Assembly: GCF_042186555.1 (NCBI RefSeq)
Contig: NC_133328.1
Coordinates: 495,154,812 to 495,218,811, forward strand
Direction of reading: 5' to 3'
DNA: 64,000 nt
From: Aquarana catesbeiana
Taxonomy: Eukaryota > Chordata > Amphibia > Anura > Ranidae
The translations under genes were made by a program, and so were the position numbers. Shown in pieces: positions 9,821-21,754 of the stretch. The notes beneath the pieces are model-generated. The model did not search any database. It saw nothing but the letters and a program-made list of their open reading frames with translations, and was not told where the DNA came from. Numbering within the stretch: the stretch's first letter is position 1; each line of letters begins with the position of its first letter.

Positions 9821-9877
<57 letters not shown>
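9819..9877. repeat. (AT)n microsatellite
   Basis: Uninterrupted AT dinucleotides for more than 50 bp, at the point where Gypsy A is truncated. Confidence 0.95.
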
Positions 9878-9880
<3 letters not shown>

Positions 9881-10017
9881 CATGTAGCTGTGTCCAGCAG
9901 CACTCCCCCCCACCCCCCACGGTTATCAGACCGTCTCAGGGTGGGCAGCCTCAGCCACTATACCTGTATATAATATGGTGGGGGGGGGTGCTGCTAGACA
10001 CAGCTATATATATACAC

Positions 10018-10099
<82 letters not shown>

Positions 10100-10100
10100 T
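10018..10100. repeat. (GATA)n microsatellite
   Basis: About 20 perfect GATA units. Confidence 0.97.
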
Positions 10101-10111
10101 TGTATATAGAT

Positions 10112-11577
<1,466 letters not shown>

Positions 11578-11822
11578 CATAGGTGTGCGCAGCCTAATGC
11601 ATTAGGGTGTGCATCCTTAAGCTCAAACACACATGCATGTGTATGTATCTACATATATATGACCCCAGAACATTGATCTCCCTGCTGGCACAGTGAAATA
11701 GAAAAGGATAAACACTTCTCTTATGGCAGAGCCTGTTGCTACACAGAACGATAACACTAATGCGCATGGGGGGATTAGGGTGTGCCTGGGCACACCCAGC
11801 ACACCCTGTGCGCACGCCTATG
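11578..11822. mobile_element. hAT-type MITE
   Basis: 245 bp with terminal inverted repeats CATAGGTGTGCGCAG (left) and CATAGGCGTGCGCAC (right, reverse complement). It is flanked by a perfect 8-bp target duplication, GGGGATCC (11570-11577 and 11823-11830). An 8-bp duplication is the mark of hAT transposases. It encodes nothing and would depend on a transposase supplied elsewhere. Confidence 0.85.
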
Positions 11823-12082
11823 GGGGATCCGATTATTTCCAATAGCCCCTCTGGAAGTGAGTGCTACAATTATTAATATTAATGAGTAGTGCCTTTCTTT
11901 GTTTAGGTTGTTAGGCTAAATATAGTTTTTGGCTGCACTGCAATCAATGGAACCGTACACTATTGTTTTTGTCTGGTCAGTGTTTCCTAGCTGGATGTTT
12001 GATTTCTACCACCTGCTTCTGGGAAAAGTTTCAAGAGTTTAGGACAGGGGGAGTCAAATGTGCAGTATGAATATCTATCATA

Positions 12083-12453
12083 TGTAATGGAAATTTGTAA
12101 GTTCTGTATATAATTGTATTCTATTTTGTATGCATTGCACTCTGCCATCACTGTGCACACGGCACTAATAATGTTTTCAGTACATGTTTACATTCTTTCG
12201 AGTCCTGATTAGAATTAGCCTGCCTATGTAATGCCCCTTGTTACCATAAATGTACAATTGTAATATTAATGTGATACCTATGTAATCATGTGCATAAAAA
12301 CCTTCAATTGCGTCATAATAAAGCAGAACAATTATTTGGAAAGATGCTGAGCGTATCTTTTGTGTCTGTTCCCTACTGCAGTAGTTATTATTAATTTGGA
12401 ACCACTAATCAATATGAGGATAGGAGTTGCCTATCATCAATTTAACCAGGTCA
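12083..12453 (+). repeat. 5' LTR of ERV-C
   Basis: Starts TGTAATGGAA, ends GGTCA. It contains AATAAAGCAG at about 12317, the likely polyadenylation signal, in the same place as in the 3' LTR. Only a handful of differences separate the two LTRs. Confidence 0.9.
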
Positions 12454-12456
12454 GCA

Positions 12457-12474
12457 TGGCGAGCCAGCCAGGAG
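12457..12474 (+). promoter_or_regulatory. Primer-binding site, tRNA-Arg type
   Basis: TGGCGAGCCAGCCAGGAG is complementary to the 3' end of vertebrate tRNA-Arg (CCA plus acceptor and T-arm bases), as I know that tRNA. It sits three bases after the LTR, the usual place for priming minus-strand DNA synthesis. Confidence 0.8.
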
Positions 12475-12829
12475 GGGATTCCAGGTGACCCTGAGTATCC
12501 GAAACGAGGAGCTTGAGACGATCCGGGAATTTCTGATAATCAGCCGGCTGAGGTAAGCCTTTTGTTTACATTTGAGTTATCAGACTTCCTTGATGGGTAA
12601 GGCATTTTCGGGACAAAGGGTACCTATTTTACTCCCCTTAATCGAACAGTATTGATAGGTGGTTATATGTTATGTTGTCCCTGTCTATTGTCCATCGGAG
12701 TGCTATAGATAAGAAAGGGAAGAATAGTGCTGTTCACAGGTATATGTAGTACATCTGCTAGATAAAGTAGTTTAGAGGCAAGAGGGTATAGGCACACGTA
12801 GAGAAGAGAGAGAAGACTGGCCAGTCATT

Positions 12830-12949
12830 ATGGGCATTGAATTAAGTAAGGGAATGAAGGGTAAGAGACCCTCAAAAATGCCCAGCGCAAGAGGAGCGCT
12901 ATATATGAACCGAAGGTGCGGTTCCGCCTATACTGAGCCCCTAGATTAG
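12830..12949 (+). pseudogene. ERV-C gag start, truncated
   Basis: ATG at 12830 opens 39 codons before TAG. The product begins MGIELSK, and the Met-Gly start followed by basic residues fits a myristoylated matrix protein. A splice-donor-like GAG|GTAAGC lies upstream at about 12553. After the stop, no capsid or nucleocapsid zinc knuckle could be recognised, so most of gag is deleted or decayed. Confidence 0.5.
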
Positions 12950-14449
12950 TGGTTAAAGTGTACAGGGATCCACAATGGGTAACTGGGTTACCAAAGTCCA
13001 CAGGGACTAAGAATCATGCAGAGTAAACAGCTAGAGAAACAGCTATCTATGTGAGCAGGATGGATCAAGGCTGACATTAACACTAGACAGAAAGGGACAT
13101 TTTCATGTTAAGTTGTGGGATGAATTTGGGGTCAGGCACTACAACTATTAGAGTCAGAAACAGAGAAATGAGAGTTAAAACAGAATACTTTATATGTTGT
13201 CAGAGAGGGAAGATGGGATGAGCACTCTGGCTGCCCGTCTGATCATAGAAGCTAGATATAAAAGATATCTGAACAAAATAAGGAAAACAGAATTTAGGCA
13301 GGGAAATATTAAAGAGTTAAAAGAAAGTGAGAGAATTATATGCATGTGTTGTGCACAAATGGGAAAAATGTAAGCGATTTTAGAGACATATTGGTGTATG
13401 CGTGTGCGAATGCTGGGAGCTTTAGTTCTATCCCTTGTGTGTGTCATGTATGCAGATGTGACCCCCTCCTTTGTGCTCTCATGAAAGAAATGTGGCTGAG
13501 ATGAAAGGTCAGTGATAAGCTGGAAGGACACCATGCCAATTCCAGTTTTTTAGACAAAACATTTATAACAAAATGTGCCTGGTTAACGAATCTAATGGTA
13601 AACAATGTGATCACAATTATTTTGAATCTGTTTTCCAAACATGGTAAAATGAAGGTTACGTTTAACCGTGTATTACACAAATTGAATATCCTTTGATAGT
13701 GGAAACACTGCATTTAAAAAAGGGAAATTAAGTAAAATTAAGTAATAATGAGTATTGATTTCTAATATCAGTTTAACAATTTTATTAATAATATAGATAT
13801 ATTGAAACTGGTTTAGACAACCTTTGGTTGGAAATGAAATCCAGGTTATTGGGGAAATTTGTAAAAATGGGATTAGTTTAGATTAAGATAACAATTTTTG
13901 TAATTTTACATTTATTCAATAAGCCCTTATTGAGAGAAAAAAAAAAGATTAAGATGAGGTTGTTATTTGGAATACAGCTGCCATAATATTTAACAAAGCC
14001 AAGATGGATGGGATACATAAGAAGTTTTTCTACAAAAATGAAATTTCAAGGTTCTTGATAATAACTTGATGTCAGTCCATGATGTGAGAGTTGTTATAAA
14101 TAACATTTAAATATAACAGACCATCACATCAAGTCCACACACCCTGTTAGGATAGATGCCACCTGCAGCCAGTTGTTTTATAGTTTTTGATGCTTTCTGG
14201 TGCATCATACAGATTGTTGATCCTTTTGTTTTTATTTATTTTTATTTTTGAAATCCAAAGCAGAATGTGTAGATTTGTGAAATGATGTGCCCCTTTTCCT
14301 TGTAAGTGCCGTGGTATAAAAGCAAGAATATTTTGGATTTATGGGCATCTCTCCATGACCGCAGGGTATTGTTATCATTTGTTTTAATATTGCCAGGAAA
14401 AATTTGTCTTTTGAAACATGAAACTGGAGTTCTTACACAAACAGTGTGA

Positions 14450-16160
14450 TAGAAAACAAGCCATTGTAATATATTTATGCAAGCTGGACCCAGTAATGAA
14501 GGGTTCATCCCGATATATCAGAGCTGCAGCTTTTATGCAAAGGTGCTATTAGACCAAGTTAGATATTGTTTTGGTCAAACATTTAATTTTTAATGGTCCG
14601 ACATTCTGTGCAGCAAATATACAGCTAACTAAATGTTTGTCTAATGAAAGGTTTAAAATATGAGTTTGTTTATGTACAAATCTAACAATGAAAAATGCGT
14701 AAATTTATTCAAAAGAAAGGAAAAGACACGTGTTAAATTGATGACGTAGGAATCAGCTGCTGTGAGCCCAGTGCAGGACACACTCCCTGAAGACCCAGAT
14801 ATTTAATTTTTTGTAGATTTGAGTATGCAGTTTATCACCCAGAAGGATACTCTGTATTCAAAGTCATTGGATCCTTTTTCCCCAGCTCAAGAAACAGAGC
14901 TCCATGTTTTAGCAAACTGTGAGCTATAAAAAGAGTGTATATTTATATAGATAGTCGAGATATAGAGAGCTTTTGGTTCCATTTGAAGGGCCAGAAGTTT
15001 GTTTTTACTTCGGCAGGTAAACCAATAAAGCATGCCAAGTTAATTTGATTGGCTGTTTTCAGCCTTCCAGGTTCTTGCTGAGGTAGCCATATTAACTTTA
15101 ACACATGGAAGCAGACCAGGTGACTAAGGATGCTGCATTTACAGCCCCGGACACTTGATGGGTCTGTGCAACTCACAGATTCCACCCTAGTTCTGGCCCA
15201 GTATAGCTGGGATTAATAATTCCACTTTAAGGACCCCAGAACGAGAACAACAAGTGGTCCACAGGGGGCAACTTATTATGAAACAGGACTTTGGAAAAGG
15301 TGATCATTTATGTCTGCCAGCCACTCTTTTCCCTCCAGCTTGACACATGGACCGTGTCATCAGTCACAAGCAGTTATGGCTGCCTTAGTAAATGAGCATG
15401 GGATAGAGCCAGGGTTCACCACAGTTGTTTTACTAACATACCACTTCTTGTTTTACCTGTTACCAAAGGTGTTACCAAAAGCTGAACATCCCTTCCAGAG
15501 ATTACAAAAAGATATATCCAGATGCCCAAGTTAGGATCTTACAAGTATGCATTTTGTCTGTATGGACATGTTTCTGGATGTCCAGTGGCAAATGCTACTG
15601 CAAAGGCCACAGTAAAACGTGTTATCAGAAGTAGTTTGTAAATATAGAGCGCAGAAAGTACAGAGAGTAACAGAGGAAATAATTTTTTATAGGAGAGTCC
15701 TTACTAGAAGTTTTGAGGTTTTATTTTACACCCCCTACTGTCTACAATGTAGCGGAAAAAGTAGAGTAAGAAACTAGAAAACTTTTGCCTGAATGTTTTC
15801 TTACATTTTATGAAGCCTCTAAGGGGGATGTTGGACTCTCTTCCTATGGGATTTGGTTTGGGAGTGTGTTACTCACTTGCTTATATTTTGTCTCAGCAGC
15901 TGAAGTCCTCCATTCGGATCTCACAGAGAATGCTGATGATCTTTTAAGGTTTTTTACAAACCCATTTATGTGTTTTCTCCCCAATTCCAGATCCTAAAAG
16001 TTTGGAAGGATCTAAAACTAAAGCCAGGTGACTCGTGGATTGTTAAGAGACATTTATATATAAGGAAATGTTTGGAGACTCAATACAGCATCTATTTCAT
16101 GTACAGTTTTTGCAAAACCTGAAGGAAAAGTCACCTGGATCCACACCAGACACTGCAAAA
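14450..16160 (+). pseudogene. ERV-C pol remnants: RNase H and integrase
   Basis: The remains are in several frames. At about 14455-14560 the reading KLDPVMKG plus RAAAF resembles the connection/RNase H region of class I endogenous retroviruses. At about 14880-15110 AQETELHVL and later TLTHGS mark RNase H. At about 15330-15540 lie integrase N-terminal residues ending PFQRLQKD, then VCMDMF with the first core Asp (about 15560). The C-terminal integrase segment (about 15995-16150) includes SWIVKRHL and a TWIH-like end just before the env ATG. Stops and frameshifts occur throughout, and the middle of the integrase core appears deleted. Reverse transcriptase was not recognised between 12950 and 14450. 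Confidence 0.7.
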
Positions 16161-16220
16161 ATGACCAAATTAAAGAAATCTCTGTGTTTGATTTGTTTCC
16201 CTCTTGTGATCACAGTCTAG
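16161..16220 (+). pseudogene. ERV-C env start (signal peptide only)
   Basis: ATG at 16161 overlaps the end of the pol remnant. Nineteen codons read as a basic start followed by a hydrophobic run (LCLICFPLVIT), like an envelope signal peptide, then a stop. Only about 410 bp separate this from the 3' LTR, so nearly all of env has been lost. Confidence 0.5.
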
Positions 16221-16618
16221 GCTACTTTTTGATTCAATTACTTTAATTGTAAGGGATATATATATATTTGAGAAGTAGTTTAGCCATGTTGAAGTCATAT
16301 TTGTCTTTTGTACGTCTTCCATTTTATGTAGAATTGTCTGTGTTTACATATGCTGATAAGTCAGCATGCCAACAATTCAGCTAGAAGGCCATTCTGGCCA
16401 CAGGAGTGTACAGCCAGTACTCTGTAAATATGTCTTATCAATCATTTGTTTTTCACAATGAAAGGTCATTTTGTAATGAAAAAGTTGCTCAGCTATTATT
16501 TTCTCCACAATGGAATTTTTTTTTTTTGCCTCTTTGGTCAGGACTACCTCCACCTAAGCGTGTGGTGGTTCCAGGTTAAAGGTGATAGCAGGTATGGTTA
16601 GTGATCAAAATATTGATC

Positions 16619-16632
16619 AAAAGAGGGGAGAC
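16619..16632 (+). promoter_or_regulatory. Polypurine tract of ERV-C
   Basis: AAAAGAGGGGAGAC abuts the TGTAATGG start of the 3' LTR. Confidence 0.8.
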
Positions 16633-17003
16633 TGTAATGGAAATTTGTAAGTTCTGTATTTAATTGTATTCTATTTTGTATGTATTGCACTCTGCCATCA
16701 CTGTGCACACGGCACTAATAATGTTTTCAGTACATGTTTACATTCTTTCGAGTCCTGATTAGAATTAGCCTGCCTATGTAACGCCCCTTGTTATCATAAA
16801 TGTACAATTGTAATATTAATGTGATACCTATGTAATCATGTGCATAAAAACCTTCAATTGCGTCATAATAAAGCAGAACAGTTATTTGGAAAGATGCTGA
16901 GCGTATCTTTTGTGTCTGTTCCCTACTGCAGTAGTTATTATTAATTTGGAACCACTAATCAATATGAGGATAGGAGTTGCCTATCATCAATTTAACCAAG
17001 TCA
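16633..17003 (+). repeat. 3' LTR of ERV-C
   Basis: 371 bp, same length as the 5' LTR, ending AAGTCA and followed by the TCATA duplication. Confidence 0.9.
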
Positions 17004-17008
17004 TCATA

Positions 17009-20000
17009 CCTCAGCCAATCCCTGGAAGGACAAATCCTGAAAGGAGCATGGGGAGGTGATAAATGTTTGGGAGGCCTTTCCAGAGTGTTATTTCCTCTCC
17101 AGGGAGGGTTTCAGTACTCCTAGGGCTGCTGCCCCTGGGAGATAGCTAGTGAGGCAAGAAATTGCAGTCTGGTCCTTAGCAGGTGCTGGGCTGAGGGCCT
17201 GAAGACAACTGCTTAAGGATTATCTTTTATGGAGAGCATCACCACTCTGGAGTCCTGATTTGGAAAAGGATCTTTTGTCTCTCTCACTGAAGAACTACCA
17301 GTTAATGCTGGGTGGCAGACAAATCCTGGCACATTGTGAGTAAAGACCTTGTTGTGGACTCTTGGGTGTGCAAGTGTTAGAAGGGAACTAAGTGCCAGGG
17401 GATGCTATATGGAGTCCTAGATATACTGGCTATCACCTGTTACCTCCAGGAAAGGATGCTTAGAGAAGATTGGTGAGAAGCTGCCCTCCTGTTAGTTCTG
17501 CTATTATTTGGCGTATCCTGATCCCTGAACCCCTTTCCTGTTAAATTTAACAGATTCTAAAAAGACAACCCACAGGCTGAGGCTATATCATCAGTGTGCA
17601 TGGAACTGTGCTAGTGACTGGCAGCCTCTGTACAAGCTGAGGGGACCTGGGTATGATCTCAGCAGTCCCTCCAGGGGTAAGCACTACAATATTATTATAA
17701 TTATTATTATTATTACTACATTATGATCTGAAATGGGATCACTAAAGTAACTTTCTATTATACAAATATCTAAGTAGTACAATCTCCTTAATCGAGGATT
17801 ATTGTCTGATTGAATCCTTGCCAATGTCACCAAAGTTCTCATAGTTGGTTGGATGTGTTTGGCTGAGAGGTAAGCCACCAGAGTGTCTTGTTCAGAAGAC
17901 TATTCATTTTACTTGGTTTGTATTGCTGTGGGCTATGTTGGCTTTCCTCTTGCCATAATGAAACAACATAAATTTGGCTGTAATGTAACTTGAAAATGGG
18001 TGAAGCAGATATTTTTTTACCAATCACTTCTGGTCTAGCTGTATGTGGCTGGGTCTTGAGTCTTGAGTTCACTGTTAATAATACAATATAAAATAAGAAA
18101 AAAAACTATCTTGTGTGGCAGCTATTACTACTAAAGTTGGTATGTTTGCTTTAGACTACATTCTCCCCCAAAGCATCTTCCACTTCTATAGTGTGGAGCA
18201 ATACTTGTTGGATGCTATGAGTTGAGTATGCTGCTGGTTTCCAATTTACCATTGCAATTGGCAGTGTGCAGTACATATAGCATTTGCTGCTGCATTTAAG
18301 TCAAGCTAATTGTAAAAAACATCTATTTCACAGCATAAATGTTCACCAAAAGAGTACTTTAGACTGTCCTTGAATGTCATACTGTTCTGTAACACCACAT
18401 ATAGCTTTAGGATTTTCCCCAAACTTGTAATTTAAGAGATTTGTTTTTCTTCATATCACTCTTAACCACTGTTAGGTGTTTAAAGGGTTAGTTTACTGTT
18501 TCAGAAAAATGAAAAGGGTAACTAACATCCTATACCCTCCCCACCCCCTTCCCCCATCTGCAATGTACTTACTTCCATGGGTGATAAACTGTCAGTGCCC
18601 ACACAGCTCGTGTAGTGGCCTGAGAATTTGAAATTCCCTGCTCTTCTCCCCCTTCTTTCTACAGGGCTTCCAGGGCACCAATCTGGGTCGGTGCTGACCA
18701 ATCATAATTGCTCTGATCCTTTCCAGAAGCTCTGAAGAAAGAAGGGGGAGAAGAGCAGGGATCCCCAGGCTACTACAGTGGCTGCATGTGCACTGACAGC
18801 TCATCACCCAAAAAGGTACTGTAAGTACAGTAAAGATGGGGGGGTGCAGAGGGTGTAGGGTGTTAACTCTGATTTACCATTTTTTTTCATTTCTAAATGA
18901 TGCAAACTTAGTTGCACGTTTCTTATCAGGCTTAACCTTTGACCAGTATGAATGTCTTCACAGTTGTTTCCTCTAATATTCAAGATTTAAATTCTCCAAA
19001 TAAGAGAAAAAAGCATTCAGGCGTATCGATCTCTACAAGCAGGCTTGGTTTGCCTCCAAGAAATGCATTTTTCTGCAACCGCCATCTCAGGATTTTATAA
19101 CAATGTATATCAGCAAGTATACATTAAACTTGAGCAAAAAGGCTTTTGTTCATCAGCACATTTTATGTGCAAACTGACATATAAGAACCTGATTAGTCAG
19201 TCAATCAAAGAGCATTGATTTGTTACGTTTTGAAACTTGCATGGCAATTATTCCTTGGAGGTGGGAGTCTGGCTGCTGAATTGATTCTACCTTACCTATC
19301 CAGATGCTCGAAACAAGCGAGATTAATCCCAACTAGATGGATATATAGAATCTACAAAACATCTGTAAAGAAAATTCTCTGGTAGTGTTAGGTGTATAAC
19401 AAACACCTAGAGTTACTACAGAAACTTATTTTTAGAGTTACTTCAAAATGTATGCAAAGCTTTGCAGGTCTTAGATGTCTATATAATTTAATCTCTCTGA
19501 ACAATTTAATTCATTCAGTACACTGCTAGAATCAATTTTGCCCCTTCATCAGAGCTATCGTATTATCAAATAAAACACTTTATACACACACTATCATTTT
19601 TTTTTTGCATAGAACCTTATTTTGTACAGTTTAAGGAACAGACGCCTTATAAGTAAACACCAAATCAAATAACATTCTTCTTTTCCTACACCATCAGTGT
19701 GTGCAATGTATGGACTACAAAACTGCTCAAAGTGTTCAGTGCCAGTCAACTAGATACTGTACTTAGTTTTGGGTAAGACAATAAGGGAAAAAACATTTTG
19801 AGGCATTGCTGCTGTATATGGGAAGCCAGAGGGTTTTTAATATAAAGTAGATTAAATTTTTAAATTAGATGGAAAGGCTTTTCAATAAGCCCTCTTTTAA
19901 ATGCTGCCTCCCCTTCTGCGCTTATATAACATATTTGCTGCATACAATTTATAATACCTGTTTTTAATCTTTTTCTAAGAAGTCACGTGACCACAAAATT

Positions 20001-20458
20001 CTGGCTATTGTGCCAGTCTGTGCAGGCCCAACAACAGTGAACACCGCTGAATCCTTAGAGCAGTGACATCTGGAAGAGTCAATGCCCACCAGCCACCAAG
20101 GCAGGCACCCTCGCCTGAGCTTTTCAGTCCACTTGAAGAAAGATTAAAAACAGGCATTTGTATGGAGATTTATTAAAAATTGTTTGCAGCAAATATATGA
20201 GCAGTTGGGAGGCAACATTTAAAAAAGGAAGTTTTTTGCATAGCCCTTCTACTTTCAGTCATATTGTTACAACATAAACAAACCCATGCAACGGCTTGGC
20301 AAACCCCATCACTGAATATCATGGAGGTAAAATCTCTAACCTGAACTATCATAGTTGCTGAAGCTGACCACCTTCTGAAAATCATAGTTGTCTGCCTGTT
20401 CCTAGCTAACGTATTTGTAGACTCAAGAACAACATACTCAAAAAGGAGCTGGAAACTT
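17009..20458. other. Non-coding stretch without recognisable gene
   Basis: Nothing gene-like was found on either strand. It contains an ATT/TAA microsatellite at 17688-17716 and a foldback at 18580-18806. The ORFs present are short, lack family motifs and have no splice-consistent neighbours. Confidence 0.5.
18580..18806. repeat. Foldback (MITE-like) repeat
   Basis: Arms of about 80 bp: CCTGCTCTTCTCCCCCTTCTTT (about 18637-18658) pairs with AAAGAAGGGGGAGAAGAGCAGG (about 18737-18759), and the outer parts (CTGTCAGTGC against GCACTGACAG) extend the stem. The outer ends are diverged and no clear target duplication was found. Confidence 0.7.
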
Positions 20459-21381
20459 TTAAGTACTTCAATACAGGGCACTTTTGCCCCCTTCCTGCCC
20501 AGACCAATTTTCAGCGCTGTCACTTTTTGAATGACAATTGCACGGTCATGCAACACTGTGCCAAATCATTTATCATTTTTTCCCACAAATAGAGCTTTCT
20601 TTTGGTGGTATTTGATCACCACTGGGGTTTTTATTTTTTGGGCTACAAATAAAAAAAGACCAAAAAAAAAAGTTGTACTTTGTTTCTGTTACAAAACTTT
20701 GTAAATAAGTACATTTTCTCCTTCACTGATGAGCACTGATGAGGCTGCACTGATGGGCACTGATGAGGTGGTACTTATGGGCACTGATGAGGTGGCACTG
20801 ATGGGCACTGATGAGGCACTTATATACAGCACTGATATGCAGCACTGATGGGCACTCATAGGCGGCACTGATAGGCACTGAACTGATGGGCAGCACTGAT
20901 AGGCAGCACCGATCAGGAGGCACTGGCAGGCATCACTGATGGGCACAGAGTGCCATCCCTAATGGGCACTGACTGGCATCCCTGGTTGTCTCCAGTGGGC
21001 ATCCTTGATGGGTCTGGACTGATAATAAATGTGCTGATTTTCAGCGTAGACCCCCCTGTCAGGAGAGCAGCCGATCAGCTCTCACAACTGGCAGGCGCGA
21101 TTAGAAGAAAAGGCGATAAATTACACTTCCTGGTTATCATGTGATGAGCTGTGACTGGACACAGCTCATCGCATGGTAAAAAGCCTACGTCATAGGCTCT
21201 TCACCTAGATCGGAGATGTGGTGTGTCAGACTGACACACCACACCACCGATTACTGTGTTGCTTGTGCCCGCGGGCACGTGCTAGTGGCTTATTTTGCTG
21301 GATGTCATATGACATCCAGTCAGGATAACTAAACCACTTTGCGCACGTCATTTTGGTATATGGTGGGCGGGAAGTGGTTAA
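20459..21381 (-). mobile_element. Short non-autonomous piggyBac-type element
   Basis: Starts TTAAGTACTTC and ends GGGAAGTGGTTAA, i.e. TTAA plus degenerate inverted ends, 923 bp. The left side (CAGACCAATTTTCAGCGCTGTCAC, then AGAGCTTTCTTTTGGTGGTATTTGATCACC) matches the 3' ends of the larger piggyBac elements at 2699 and 50365, so I orient it minus. It carries a minisatellite but no transposase. Confidence 0.7.
20723..20960. repeat. GGCACTGATGAGG-type minisatellite
   Basis: Degenerate units such as GGGCACTGATGAGGTGGCACT and GGCAGCACTGATAGG. The core GGCACTGATGAGG is shared with the large array at 7140-8160. Confidence 0.85.
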
Positions 21382-21754
21382 ACTTGCAAGCGTAGTCAGA
21401 TGAAGGAAAACTTCAAACAAGCTTAACTACTTGCCGACCACCTCACGCTGATATACGTCAGCAGAATGGCACGGTCAGGCAAAATCACGTACCTGGTACG
21501 TGATTGCCTTCCCGCGGGCGGGGGCTCCGATCGGACCCCCCCAGTGCCCAAGGTGGTCGGCTTTGGTCTGGGAGCGTTCAGTGATGAGGGGGAGGCCATC
21601 CATTCGTGGCCCCCCCCTCGCAATCGCTCCCAGCCAATGAGAATCCTCCCCTTCCTGTGTGTAGTACACACAGGCAGAGGATGTGATGTCATCTCTCCTC
21701 GGCTCGGCAGTTTCTGTTCCGGCGCCGAGGAGAGAAGACATCTGAGTGAGTTGC

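Larger units (their letters stand above)
12083..17003 (+). mobile_element. Endogenous retrovirus C (ERV-C), complete ends, decayed
   Basis: Bounded by two 371-bp LTRs (12083-12453; 16633-17003) and a 5-bp target duplication, TCATA (12078-12082; 17004-17008). A primer site directly follows the 5' LTR and a polypurine tract precedes the 3' LTR. The interior, 4.18 kb, is short for a provirus: a gag start, pol remnants from RNase H through integrase, and only the first codons of env. Every reading frame is interrupted, so it is an inactive fossil, although the LTRs have stayed alike. The left and right flanks together match the repeat near 1955. Confidence 0.9.

Noticed and set aside
11594..11842. 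82-codon minus-strand ORF
   Set aside because: It spans a hAT MITE with clean target duplication, so it is not a gene.
20173..20556. 127-codon minus-strand ORF as a host gene
   Set aside because: It overlaps the end of a TTAA element, has no recognisable domain and no splice-consistent neighbour.
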